A DNA stretch of 64,000 nt from Bubalus kerabau (GCF_029407905.1 NC_073645.1:46997501-47061500); one strand, 5' to 3'; shown: positions 52,701 through 63,115, numbered from the stretch's first letter. Notes: generated by a model from the letters alone, not told the origin. A program made the numbers and translations.

Positions 52701-52842
52701 TACCATCCTGGGGAGTTCATCTTTCAGTGCCCTATCTTTTTGCCTTTTCATACTGTTCATGGGGTTCTCAAGGGAAGAATACTGAAGTGGTTTGCCATTA
52801 CCTTCTCCAGTGGACCACGTTTTGTCAGAAACTTTTGAAAAG
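49763..52842 (-). mobile_element. near-complete BovB LINE, antisense
   Basis: About 3.08 kb, from the 3' terminus 'cagttcagttcagtcgctca' (at 49763) back to a 5' leader that includes 'ggagaaggtaatggcaaacc' on the minus strand near 52790-52842. That leader resembles the start of Bov-A SINEs. The minus strand encodes an endonuclease (52536 downward) and RT with YADD codons at 50517-50528. It is less decayed than the sense copy at 19576-22620. No clear TSD was found, and L1 does not resume beyond it. Confidence 0.96.
49913..52536 (-). pseudogene. decayed BovB ORF2 (endonuclease-reverse transcriptase)
   Basis: In this, the better-preserved copy, the endonuclease frame (52536-52219) has the 'ILGISELKW' motif with the catalytic glutamate, and 'DDHYIYYCGQESLRRNG'. 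The linker/RT N-terminus (51475-50774) includes 'KKRWQEYTEELYKKD' and 'QQWPQDWKRSVFIPIPKKG'. The RT core (50804-50172) has 'HQGCILSPCLFNLYAEYI' and 'LRYADDTTLMAE'. The C-terminal tail (50377-49913) has 'VHLVKVMVFPVVMYGCESW'. Frame changes near 52230-51780, 50930-50800 and 50330 break it. Each motif is intact, but no continuous protein is possible. Confidence 0.94.
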
Positions 52843-52888
52843 TGTGACTGTCTCTAAAAAATATTTTTTGTTCAGGATGTTTATATCT

Positions 52889-53100
52889 GGGCTTCCCTGG
52901 TGACTCAGATGATAAAGAATCTGCCTGCAATGCAGGAGATCCAGGTTCAACCCCTGGGTTGGGAAGATCTCCTGGAGAAGGAAATGGCAACCCCCTCCAG
53001 TGTTCTAGCCTGGAAATCCCGTGAACAGAGGAACTTGATGGGCTATAGTCCAGGGGGTCACAAAAGAGTCAAACACGACTTCGCAGCTGAACAAACAACA
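52889..53100 (+). mobile_element. Bov-tA SINE
   Basis: 'ctgggcttccctggtgactc', the B box 'aggttcaacccctgggttgg', 'gaaatggcaaccccctccag' and 'aacacgacttcgcagctgaa'. Full length, with a short (aac)n tail. Confidence 0.95.
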
Positions 53101-53406
53101 ACAGCAAGCATAGTCTTATTCTGTTCTTTTTTTCCCAATCATTTCTTCTCTTTGATTTTCAGTTTTGGAAGTTTCTGTTATCATATCCTCAAGCTCAGGG
53201 ATTCTTTCCTCAAGCTGTGTCCAGTCTATTAATAAGCCTATCTGAGGCATTCTTCATTTCTGTTACAGTGTTCTTGACTGAATTCATTTCATTTGGTTCT
53301 TTCTCTGGATCTCCATCTCTCTGGTTACATTGCCCATCTGTTCCTGCATGCTCTCTTCTTTATCCATTAAAGCCCTTAGCATATTAATCATAGTTGATTT
53401 ATTAAA
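53101..53406. other. single-copy or unassigned old L1 antisense
   Basis: Text such as 'cttctctttgattttcagtt' and 'tctctggttacattgcccat' is pyrimidine-rich and may be antisense L1 ORF1. I cannot settle it. Confidence 0.3.
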
Positions 53407-53572
53407 TTAAAAACATTTTATTTATTTAGCTGTGAAGGTCTTGTTTGCAGCACACGGGATCTTTCATTTAGTTCCCTGGCAGCATGTGAGATCTTAGTTC
53501 CCTGATCAGCGATCAAACCCATGTTCCCTGCATTGCAAGGCAGACTCTTAACCACTGGACCACCAGGGAAAT
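53407..53572 (-). mobile_element. CHR-type SINE, antisense
   Basis: 'cattttatttatttagctgt', 'gagatcttagttccctgatc' and 'aaccactggaccaccaggga' form the complement of a short CHR-type SINE. Confidence 0.9.
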
Positions 53573-53577
53573 CCCTA

Positions 53578-53775
53578 TTAACTTTTAAAAATTTATTTCT
53601 AAAATTTATTTTATCCAAGTATATTTGACTTATGTTTTCATTTCTGCTGTATAGCAAAGTGATTCAGTTATACATACATATATATATTTTTTCATATACC
53701 TTTGGTTTACCACGGGATATTGACTTATAGTTCTCTGTGCTATGTAGTAGGGCCTTGTTGTTTGTAATCAGAGCT
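53578..53775 (-). mobile_element. L1 3'-end fragment, antisense
   Basis: 'tttcatttctgctgtatagc', 'aaagtgattcagttatacat' and 'gttctctgtgctatgtagta' are the complement of the L1 3' UTR seen in sense at 3187-3440 and 27640-27790. Confidence 0.85.
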
Positions 53776-54135
53776 GTTTTAAATTCTCCATCTGATAACG
53801 TCAGACTGCTATGTCTGGTTTTGATACTTGCTTTGTCTCTTCACACTGTGCTTTTTGTCTTTTAGTATGCCTCATAGTTTTTCAGTTGCTATTTGGACAT
53901 GAGGTACTGGGTCAAAGGAACTGCTGTAAATAGGCCTTTAGTGAAGTTCTGGTGGGTGCAGGGAGTATCTTGTAGGGAGCCTGTGCCTGTGAACTTCACA
54001 AGTGTTTCTCAGTTTGCTTGTTCCTCCTTCTTCAGGTGGGACAGGATGGCTCAAGTGGACTGGACTGGACTATTTCCCTTCCTGCAGGTCAGTTAGGTTC
54101 TGATCAGCCCCTAACAGGTTAGATCCTGGTTAACT
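53776..54135. other. single-copy DNA
   Basis: No gene recognised. Confidence 0.4.
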
Positions 54136-54145
54136 AGTTTCTCCT

Positions 54146-54424
54146 CGGAGAAGGCAATGGCACCCCGCTCCAGTACTCTTGCCTGGAAAATCCCATGGAC
54201 AGAGGAGCCTGGAAGGCTGCAGTCCATGGGGTTGCTAAGAGTCGGACACGGCTGAGCAACTTCACTTTCACTTTTCTCTTTCCTGCATTGGAGAAGGAAA
54301 TGGCAACCCACTCCAGTGTTCTTGCCTGGAGAATCCCAGGGACGGGGAAGCCTGATGGGCTCCCGTCTATGGGGTCGCACAGAGTCGGACACGACTGAAG
54401 CGACTTAGCAGCAGCAGCAGCAGC
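54146..54424 (+). mobile_element. BOV-A2 SINE, full length
   Basis: Two Bov-A monomers, a 'ctttcctgcattgg' linker, and an (agc)n tail. A perfect 10-bp TSD 'agtttctcct' lies at 54136-54145 and 54425-54434. Confidence 0.97.
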
Positions 54425-54434
54425 AGTTTCTCCT

Positions 54435-54967
54435 GAGGGCAGACTTTGTTAAGAGGGATAGAACGCTATGGTATATTTTATAAAAGCTCATTTTCCCCTC
54501 CCCAGAGTGAAAGCATGAAATTTTTCTGATATTTACTGGGAGCATCTAGAGGAGCACCTGGAGCTAAAACTTACGAAGACTGGGGCTCCATCCTGAATTG
54601 GGTCTCCCCCGAGTGTTCGATGCTCTGACTTGCCCTCTTGGAGCTTCCAGCAATTTGTTCAGGGTTTCCTAGCCTAGCAGTGGTTCCCGTGGAGGTTTCT
54701 GCTCCATAAGCTGCGATTGTCTGTGTCTGTCCATCTCTCCATCTCTCCAGTTCCAGGGGCAGCAGCTTGCCCCGTGACCCCACTTCACTTACAGATCTCA
54801 GAAGAGCTGGTGGCTCAGTTCATTCAGTTTTTGCTTGTTAGGATGGAGTGGGGACTTCCAAGCTCCTTACCTGTGGAACTGGAAATCTTTTTGGGATTAA
54901 TAAAAATCTAGCATTTGTGCCTTTTTATTGTGGTAAAATACATGTAGTGAAAAAATGCTGTTTAGAA
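54435..54967. other. single-copy DNA
   Basis: No gene or repeat recognised. Confidence 0.4.
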
Positions 54968-54979
54968 AAGTCAGTTCAG

Positions 54980-55141
54980 GGACTTCCCTGGTGGTCCAGG
55001 GGCTAAGACTCTGCGTGCTCCCAATGCAGGTGGGGTGTTGGGGCCCAGGTTCAACTTCTGCTCAGGGAGCTAGATCCCCACGTGCTACCACTATGAGCTG
55101 GGTGCAGCCAAATAAATAAATAAAAATAAAATAAAATACAG
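54980..55141 (+). mobile_element. CHR-type SINE
   Basis: 'ggacttccctggtggtccag', the B box 'caggttcaacttctgctcag', 'tgggtgcagccaaataaata' and an (aaat)n tail. A perfect 12-bp TSD 'aagtcagttcag' lies at 54968-54979 and 55142-55153. Confidence 0.96.
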
Positions 55142-55153
55142 AAGTCAGTTCAG

Positions 55154-55504
55154 CAGTACTAAGTACACTCACATGGTTGTGTAACCATGGCCAGCCTGGG
55201 GTCTGCCCTCAGGCAGCTCCCACTGCCATCTGCAGGAGGACTGGGGCCAGCGGCAGGAGTGGGGTGTCCTCCCTGGGCTGTCCTAGTTGTGGCTGCACAG
55301 CGTTTCTGAGCTCCAGGTCTCTGGGAACCCCCTACCAGCCGCCCGGCCTGGGCCAGTGCCATGTGACACACATGACCAGCCACCCCTCACCCCCTGCCCA
55401 TGGCTTCTTTTCTATCCTTTGCACCGAAGGGAACAGCTGAGAAGACTGACTAGATTCTGCTCCTGGGCCGTCACTCTGGACCATGGGACTGTCTGCCAGA
55501 CAGC
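55154..55504. other. single-copy GC-rich DNA
   Basis: No exon supported. Confidence 0.4.
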
Positions 55505-55630
55505 GATTCACCAAGCCTCAGTTTCCTCTTCTGTAAAATGGGGCAATGCTATCTACCCATGGGGCTGCAGGGAACCCACACCAGCCGCTTTATGTGAAAA
55601 CGCTTTGTGCACTGGGAAGGGACACGCATG
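55505..55630 (+). repeat. MIR SINE fragment
   Basis: 'aagcctcagtttcctcttct' and 'gtaaaatggggcaatgctat' are a well-conserved MIR core in sense orientation. Confidence 0.85.
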
Positions 55631-55639
55631 CTGCTTATT

Positions 55640-56340
55640 AATCAAGAGTTCATGTTGTAAAACATAATTGCCTTCTTGTTTTTAACATCGGGGTATTTAC
55701 ACAGAAGCCCTCTCCCTTGCATGATCGTTTTAGTGGCTTATTTATTCGCCTTGCTGTGTGAAAAACAAAAAAAATCATAGGCCCCGGTGGAACCACGTGC
55801 ACTCTTCACATGTCTGAAAGTTGGTTTCCTTTGTCATCCTTACCTTTCCCAAGGGTTAGCACAGTCATCCAGGATCAGGATGGCAGCTTTGAGTTAAAAG
55901 TTAATTATTCTTCTTTATTGCATCAAGAACACAGTTTTTAAAAAAGTGATTTACTCTTCTTTGTAATTATAGACATGGTGATTAGGATGTCTTGTATATC
56001 AGACTGCAGATTTTTTATTTCTGATTTATCCCCAGCCCTGGTTTAAAACTCTTCGTTTACAAGTTTTTATTCCTATTTCTGAGAGAGTGTTTAGGGACTA
56101 CGGCTGGGCCCAGTGCCTCTGTGGGGGCTATTAGAGTCACTGTGTACATATATAATTAAGGAATTTCAAAACACAAATTACCGCCTTTGGGGCCCTAGCC
56201 CGCGCAGTTACCATCTATCATGTCAGCTCTCAAGACGACTCTGTGTGTTTGGTAAAGTAAATTAACGTACAACAACTTTGCTTAAAATAATGCTCAAATT
56301 TAAGATGTAGCAAGAAGCAGGAAAAACAAACAACTGAGGG
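55640..56340. other. AT-rich repeat-free island, CNE-like, about 700 bp
   Basis: 'aaagttaattattcttcttt', 'tttgtaattatagacatggt', 'cttcgtttacaagtttttat' and 'acatatataattaaggaatt'. Several TAATTA/TTAATT cores occur with no repeat signature and no frame. An inference of regulatory function needs conservation data. Confidence 0.4.
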
Positions 56341-56511
56341 ATCCAGGGAGAGTCCAGATCACATATTTAAATGAGGAGGAAGCTCTCGCCAGGCACCTTT
56401 CATCACCTGTAGATTATGTGCAAAGCTGTCTAAATACTGAGTCCCTCTTCACCTGCTCCTATTTTCTGGCCAACCTTCTGTTGGATGTGAATCATCTCTG
56501 AGCAGACCTTG

Positions 56512-56706
56512 GGTTTCCCTGTTGGCTCAGATGGTAAAGAATCTGCCTGAAAATGCAGGAGACTTGGGTTCCAACTCTGGGTCAGGAAGATTCCCTTGAA
56601 GAAGGGCCAGTATTTTTGCCTGGAGAACTTAATGGACAGAGGAGCCTGGTGGGCTACTGTGCAGGGGGTCGCAGAAAGTCACAGCTGAGTGACTAGCACA
56701 CACACT
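56512..56706 (+). mobile_element. Bov-tA SINE, shortened
   Basis: 'gggtttccctgttggctcag', 'gaatctgcctgaaaatgcag', 'cagaggagcctggtgggcta' and 'tcacagctgagtgactagca'. About 15 bp is missing from the junction ('gaagaagggccagtattttt' instead of the usual 'gagaagggaaatggcaaccc...'). Confidence 0.9.
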
Positions 56707-56769
56707 GGGCAGATCTTGGGCCTTTGGAGCCTCATCCATGTCACGTATTTTAGCCTTTGGAAATGTGTT

Positions 56770-56999
56770 ATTATGGTTATTTTGAAATCTTTATTTTACT
56801 TTTGGCTGTGTGAGGTCTTAGTTGTGGCTTGCAAATTTTCTTGGCTGTGTCATTGTGGTGGGTAGGTTTCTCTCTGGTTGCAGTTGTGGGCTTAGTTGCT
56901 CTGATTCATGTGGGGTCTTAGTTCCCCCACTGGGGATAGAACCTGTGTTCCCTGCATTGGAAGGTGGATTCTTAACCACTGGACCACCAGGGAAGTCCC
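56770..56999 (-). mobile_element. CHR-type SINE, antisense
   Basis: 'gtgaggtcttagttgtggct', 'tggggtcttagttcccccac' and 'aaccactggaccaccaggga'. The 12-bp TSD 'tggaaatgtgtt' (56758-56769) versus 'tggaaatgtatt' (57000-57011) has one mismatch. Confidence 0.93.
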
Positions 57000-57011
57000 T
57001 GGAAATGTATT

Positions 57012-57439
57012 GTTGAAGAGACAATGGAACAGCATTTCAGAGTTTGGAAAACAGAAAGGAAAACACGCGTCTGTCAGTTGAGCAGGCCCGATGGGAGGCC
57101 TGACTCTGAACTTTTAGGTCCACACTGGGAGTGCCGGCCTCAAAAACCTGCTTCTGGTTTTGAAAGTTGGTCCTTTCCCAATATTTTAGTATTAAAATTT
57201 TTTTTTTGCTACCAATAAAACCATGTTCAGGACTAATATTAATGCTTTAAAACCTACAATGGTTCTTTGGAGCCCAGTTAACAGAAGCAGATTCCTGAAA
57301 ACAGATGTGTTTGTGGTCTGATGTTGATGTGGACGAGGCTCTAGCCATTCGGATGGGTGACATGTTTCCTCATCTCCTAAGAAGGGAATGAAATGATGGC
57401 TCTTCACACATGAAAACTAGAAACCAACCACCGTTATCC
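57012..57439. other. single-copy DNA
   Basis: No repeat or gene recognised. Confidence 0.4.
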
Positions 57440-57713
57440 TGCTCAGTAGTAACCATTGGTAATATTTTGGTGGTGTCCTTTTAGATCTGCTTGATGCATA
57501 CCTTATACACCAAGTTCAATCTTTTAAAAACAACTTAATACTTTTCACTCTTTTTTTCTTGCTTATTCTACTTTGACCACTTTCATAAGTCAGCAAATAT
57601 TGAGCACATGATTTTTAGAGGCTGCAAACAGTTCTATCACTCAGCTGAGACCACTGTTTTTGTAGTCTTTTCACAACTAATGAATTTAGGGTTTTCATTT
57701 TTTGCAATCAAGT
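57440..57713 (-). repeat. old L1/L2-type fragment, antisense (tentative)
   Basis: 'taaccattggtaatattttg' and 'ttattctactttgaccactt' recall an old antisense LINE 3' region. It appears to continue after the SINE at 57984 ('gatttcttagaaatgggata'). Confidence 0.45.
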
Positions 57714-57720
57714 ATGATGC

Positions 57721-57976
57721 CTCACTCCAGTACTCTTGCCTGGAAAATCCCATGGACGGAGGAGCCTGGAAGGCTGCAGTCCATGGGGTTGCTGAAGGTC
57801 GGACATGACTGAGCGACTTCTTTCACTTTTCACTTTCATGCATTGGAGAAGGAAATGGCAACCCACTCCAGTGTTCTTGCCTGGAGAATCCCAGGGACAG
57901 AGGAGCCTGGTGGGCTGCCGTCTATGGGGTCGCACAGAGTTGGACACGACTGAAGTGACTTAGCAGCAGCAGCAGC
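57721..57976 (+). mobile_element. BOV-A2 SINE, slightly 5'-truncated
   Basis: Starts 'ctcactccagtactcttgcc', so it lacks the first ~20 bp of the left monomer, and ends with an (agc)n tail. A 7-bp TSD 'atgatgc' lies at 57714-57720 and 57977-57983. Confidence 0.95.
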
Positions 57977-57983
57977 ATGATGC

Positions 57984-58110
57984 TTCATTGAATATACTCT
58001 TATGTGCATCTTTGTGTATGTCTACTATAATTCCTTTAAGATGATTTCTTAGAAATGGGATACTGTGTCAAATGTTATGCACATGGACGTTACCATTTAT
58101 TCCTCTTAAA
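57984..58110 (-). repeat. old LINE fragment, continuation (tentative)
   Basis: 'atgtgcatctttgtgtatgt' and 'agaaatgggatactgtgtca' match the antisense pattern of an old L1 3' region interrupted by the BOV-A2. Confidence 0.45.
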
Positions 58111-58664
58111 GACAGCATTTTCCTTGGTAAAAGGAGCAAACTGCATTAAGACAGATCTACTGCCATGGTAGTATTCGTGTAGAACATCTTGGCAAAAAGG
58201 CTGAAGGTGCGTGCTGGCCAGATGCTATACCAGAGCAGAGACAGAGAATGATGAAAGAGACACAGGGACTGCTACTGCCTCCCCAAACCACAGGGAACCC
58301 CTCAGTGGGGAGGAGGGAAAGCCAAGATTCTTCCTCTGTTGAAGATGATTCAGTCGATAGGGTAACAGGATTTGGAGTTTTGTAAAAAGAGTGGCTGTTG
58401 CATAGAACTGGTTGGACAGTACCTTTGTGGCAGGACTCATGATCACAGAAGGTTCTAGAAACTTTATTCTGTCCGTCAGGTTACAGAATGTCAGGTTTAC
58501 ACTGGGTGGAATTCTCTGGATTATCAGCACTAGAAAGTGAGCAGTACGTTGGCTACAAAATTGTTTCTTTTCAATTTATTAGAGACCAGCTGGGTCTCCA
58601 GGAAAAACCCACAAACTGATTTTGACAATATATTGTATTTCCTTATATCCCTCACCATTGCTAA
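58111..58664. other. single-copy DNA
   Basis: No gene or repeat recognised. Confidence 0.4.
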
Positions 58665-59046
58665 AGAAAGCTGAGCACCGAAGAACTGATGTTTTTGAAC
58701 TGCAGTGTTGGAGAAGACTCTTGAGTGTCCCTGGGACTGCAAGAAGATCCAACCAGTCCATCCTAAAGGAAATCCGTCTTGAATATTTATTGAAAGGACT
58801 GATGCTGAAGCTGAAACTCCAATACTTTGGCCACCTGGTGGGAAGAACAGACTCCTTGGAAAAGACCCTGATGCTGGGAAAGATTGAAGATGGGAGGAGA
58901 AGGGGTTGAGATGGTTGAGTGGCGTCACCGACTTGATGGATATGAGTTTGAGAAAGCTTCGGGAGTTGATGATGGACAGGGAGGCCTGGTGTGCTGCGAT
59001 TCATGGGGTCGCAAAGGGTAGGACACGACTGAGCAACTGAACTGAA
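58665..59046 (+). mobile_element. BovB 3'-end fragment, sense
   Basis: 'agaaagctgagcaccgaaga' to the terminus 'gagcaactgaactgaaccga'. It carries the C-terminal tail of ORF2 ('LKLKLQYFGHLVGRTDSLEK') and 3' UTR. It abuts an L1 on its right. Confidence 0.95.
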
Positions 59047-60730
59047 CCGAACAAACTGGACAACCTAGAAGAAATAGATAAATTCTTAGAATCATACAAT
59101 CTTTCAGGGTTGAATCATGGAAAAAAAATAGTAAATCAGAATAGACTGATCACTGGTAAGGAGCTTGAAACTGTAATCAAAAACCTTCCCCAAAACATGT
59201 GTCCAGGACCAGATGGATTAACTAGTGAATTCTACCAAACTCTAAGATGATTTAATACCTATTCTTCTGAAACTCTTCCAAAAAAATCAAAGGAGTGGGA
59301 ATAGTTTCTAGCTCATTTTACAAGGCTGATATTACCCTAATACCAAAACCAGACAAGGAGAACACAAAAAGAAAATTAAGAGTCAATGTCCGTGATGAAC
59401 ACAGATGTAAAAATCCTCAACAAAATATTAGCAAATCTAATACAACAATACATTTAAAGTGTCATATACCATGATCAAGTGGGATTTATTTCAGGGATAA
59501 AAGGGTGATTCAGCACTCACAAATCAATCTGCATGATGCATCATGTTAACAAAATAAGGATAAAAATAATATGATCACCTCAATAGATGCAGAAAAAGCA
59601 TTTGACAAAATATAGCATTAATTTATGATTAAAAACTCTCAATAAAATGGGTGTGGAAGGAACATACCTCAACATAATGTATTAATAGGTATTGGCACAA
59701 GGATAAACAAATAGTCCAATGGAAGAGAATAGAGTCCAGAAATAGACCCATATGTATAAGGTTGGTTGATTTATACTGAAATTGAGTGGCAGGGCACTGA
59801 ACTAAGGGAAGAGCAGCCTTTTCAACACGTAAGTGGTACTGGCTCGACTAGATACCCGTATGGGACAAAATGAAACCTGAATCCTGTCTTGCACCATTCA
59901 TAAGAAACAGTTTCAGGTGAATCATGGATGTACCTGTGAAAAATAAATCAATAAATCTTCTGGAAGAGTCTGTAGGGAATATTTTCCCGATCTTTGGGCT
60001 AGGCAAAGATTTCTACAACAGGACACCAAAAGCACTCATTATAAAGGATGAGGTTTATAAGTTGGACATACATATGTATATGTATACACATGTATATACA
60101 CATTATTTGACTATTATAATTAAGATTATATATACACATATATACGTATGTATATATATATACATACTGATGTATGTAATGTCTGTATACAAATATACGA
60201 CTATATTATAATTAAGATTTTTTAACCCAAAGACACCAATAAGGGAATAAAAAGAGTGGCTTATGTTTGCAATAAATATATTGACTAAGGACTCTACTAG
60301 AATTATCAAGAAAGAAAACCCACAAACGAATAAGAAAAAGACAAACAACCCAATAGAAAAATGGGCAAAAAACTTGAATAAATGTTTTATAAAAGAGCAA
60401 TAAATAGCCAAATGATGAATAAATATCTGAAAAGATGCTCAAGCTCATTAATCACAAGGCAAGGGCATATTAAAGCCACGGTTAAATAGCCATTTGAATG
60501 GTTAAGATTAAAAAAAAGATTCATACTACCACACATTGAAGAGGACCTGAAACAGACATCTTATTTACCATTGGTGGAAATGTAAATTGGGATATATGTG
60601 TTGGAAAACATTTCGGCATTATCTGCTAAATTTGAACAAAAATACATACCCTGTGACTCAGTACTTCAACTGCTAGGTATATACTCAAAATAGTTAAATA
60701 CATTTACTCATCAAAAAGATATTTATGAGA
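59047..60730 (+). mobile_element. L1 fossil, internally deleted ORF2
   Basis: 'ggacaacctagaagaaatag', 'gtccaggaccagatggatta', 'aagtgggatttatttcaggg' and 'tgcagaaaaagcatttgaca' (RT), then a jump near 59685 to 'ggtattggcacaaggataaa', 'atggatgtacctgtgaaaaa' and 'caagctcattaatcacaagg'. About 1 kb of the RT palm/thumb region appears deleted at the junction. No frame survives. Confidence 0.88.
60065..60205. repeat. AT-rich (TA/CA)n low-complexity tract in L1
   Basis: Runs of 'atatatacatac' type dinucleotides interrupt the L1 text where 'aagattatatata' begins. It was probably expanded by slippage. The open frames here ('YIYILMYV') are translations of this tract. Confidence 0.8.
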
Positions 60731-61033
60731 CAGACTTCCCTGGTGGTCCAGTGATTAAGAATCTGCTTGCCAACGCAGAGGACATAGACTTGATCCCTGG
60801 TCCAGGAAGATGCCACCTGCTGTGGAGCAACTAAGCCCTGTGCACCGCTACTTCCGAGCCCACGTCCTGGAGTCTGTGCTCCACAGAAAGAGAAGCCACC
60901 CTAAAGAGAAGCCCGCATCCTGCAACTAGAGAGCAGCTCCTGCTCGCTGCAACCAGAGGAAGCCCTCGTGCAGCAACAAAGACCCAGCACAGACAAAAAT
61001 AAATAAATAAATAAAATACTAAAGAGGAAAAAA
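60731..61033 (+). mobile_element. long CHR-type SINE inserted in L1
   Basis: 'cagacttccctggtggtcca', 'gacttgatccctggtccagg', the GC-rich extended body and an (aaat)n tail. The 14-bp TSD 'agatatttatgaga' (60717-60730) versus 'agacatttatgaga' (61034-61047) has one mismatch. Confidence 0.95.
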
Positions 61034-61495
61034 AGACATTTATGAGAAAGTTCATAGCAGCACTGTTTGCAGTAGCCTCCAACTGAAATAACCCAGATGT
61101 CCATCAACAATAGGGTAGACAATTAAATTATGATCTGTTCATGCCATGGAATACTCTACAGTGATGAATAAGAGCAACTTATTGCTACAGTTATATATAA
61201 TGATACAGATGAATCTCCTGAACATAATTTTGAGTGAAAGAATCCAGATACAAAGGGGTGTGTACTCTTTGCTTCTGTTTATATAAAATTAAAAAATAAG
61301 CAAGACGAATGAAGGTGCTAGAAGTCTTTGTGGCTGGGGGTGACTGGCAGGGGCATAAGGGAGGATGATCCGAGTGTGTTATGTGTTGATTTGGTTGGTG
61401 TGCCCCCTTTGCAAATATTTATTGAACGGTGTTCATTTCATTATGTGTATTATTCTTCATGGAAAAACATAATGAAGGACCCCATGTATGATCAT
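61034..61495 (+). mobile_element. L1 fossil, 3' end
   Basis: 'gttcatagcagcactgtttg', 'gatgtccatcaacaataggg' and 'gaatactctacagtgatgaa' continue the L1. It ends near the TSD 'tgtatgatcat' (61485-61495) of the next BovB. Confidence 0.88.
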
Positions 61496-61792
61496 AAAGG
61501 AAATCAACCCTGAATATTCATTGGAAGGACTGATGCTGAAGCTGCAGCTCCAATACTTGGGCCACCTGATGCAAGAACCAACTTGTTGGAAAAGACCCTG
61601 ATGCTGGGAAAGATTGAGGGCAGGAGGAGAAGGAGGCGACAGAGGATGAGACGGCTGGATGGCATCACCGGCTCAATGAACATGAATTTCAGCAAACTCC
61701 GGGAGATCGTGAAGGACAGGGAAGCCTGGCGTTCTGCAGTCCATGGGGTTGCAGAGAGTTGGATACAACTTAGCGACTGAACAACAGCAAGA
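61496..61792 (+). mobile_element. BovB 3'-end fragment, sense, inserted at L1 tail
   Basis: 'aaaggaaatcaaccctgaat' to 'acttagcgactgaacaacag'. The 11-bp TSD 'tgtatgatcat' (61485-61495) versus 'tgcatgatcat' (61793-61803) has one mismatch. Only about 300 bp of the LINE is present. Confidence 0.95.
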
Positions 61793-61803
61793 TGCATGAT
61801 CAT

Positions 61804-63039
61804 GGGAAAGGCGAGCCTCATTCAGTGTGAGGGCAGCACGAGCGGGTTGCCATCAAGAGGGACCCTGGGAAGAATGGGGCGGGGCATGGAGCAGATCTCC
61901 TTGTACTGCCCAAGAGATGCAGGACCTGACTTTTTGCCTTATTTCTGCCCTTGGCTGTAGGATCTGGGCCAGCTGTAATGGTTTTCTGGGCCGCTCTGGG
62001 ACTGGGTCGTGGATTCTCCTCCGTGGACTTCGTGGATGGGCTTTGTAGGTCGGCAAACTCCTTGACACGGTGAGTCTGTGTGTATGTGCGCTTTCTTGGA
62101 GAGAGAGCCGGAGCTGTTTATCTATACGGGTTGAGATTCACCAAAGTGATGATCTCCAAGGCTCCTGCGGCTTGATCCGCCATGGTTTTCTGGGCCACAG
62201 GCAATCTGGCAGAGGGCACATTTTATACTGGATGGCACCAGATTTAAGTCATCGGGCTTATAGCAGCTGGTGGCAGAGAGACAGTGGGTGGGTAGGGGGC
62301 CTTGGAGGGAAAGCTGAGAGCACTCTTCAGTCCACAATCACGGGGTTATGTCATATCAGAGAATGTGCACGGGGAGTGGGGTGAGGGCTTTCTGTGTCAG
62401 AGATGAGGCAGTCTCTTTGTTAAAATTATGATTTCCTTTTTCCTGACAGCATCTATGAAACCCTTTGCAGTAAGCATTCCAGGTTTCTGTAATGTATCGC
62501 TTTGGGGGCACCGAGGGGTTGTCACAATGGATCACATCACTTGTGAGTAGCAGGGACAATAGGGCCTATAAGACTCCATTCCAAAAGGGCATCTTTTCTC
62601 TTAGGAAACAGGTCACACTCGCCATTAACATCAGGAAGAATTAGAAACAAGTTTCTGAGGCCAGAACGTAGCCTGAGGATCAACTGAACCCTTTTCCTTT
62701 GCTTGAGACATGAAGTGACGTGATTTTTCGGGGGAGGAGGGCGGGGGTATCTTGTAAGTGATGGATAAACACATTTGATTAATATTGATTTAGGGTACCA
62801 TTTTAGAACCTTTAGAAGGTTTCACATTTGCATATTTAACGTGGTAATGTCTAAATGGGAACAGGTCCATGGGGGGGCCTGGGGGGAGGTCCAGCCCACT
62901 TTGTGTAGTGAATTGGGGAGGGGGTCCACACTGCCCGTGGAGGTGCCAGGCTCCGTGGAGGTGCGGCGTGGTGACCCTCCTCCTCTGGGAACTTTCAGAT
63001 GCTTCTCTCTCTCAGTACTGCCACGGGCTTTCCATTAGC
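61804..63039. other. single-copy DNA
   Basis: No gene or repeat recognised. A G-run cluster lies at 62871-62888 and 62927-62936. Frames of 60-105 codons have no domain. Confidence 0.4.
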
Positions 63040-63115
63040 TATTTTTTTTTAAATTAATTTTTGTTGGGGTATAGTTACTTCACAATGTTGAGTTAGCTTC
63101 TACTGTACTCCACTG
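63040..63115 (-). mobile_element. L1 3'-tail fragment, antisense
   Basis: 'ttaaattaatttttgttggg', 'gtatagttacttcacaatgt' and 'ttctactgtactcc' match an antisense bovine-type L1 tail. Confidence 0.75.

Noticed and set aside
62865..62940. G-quadruplex motif candidate
   Set aside because: Two G-rich clusters are separated by a loop of about 30 bases, too long for a standard intramolecular quadruplex.
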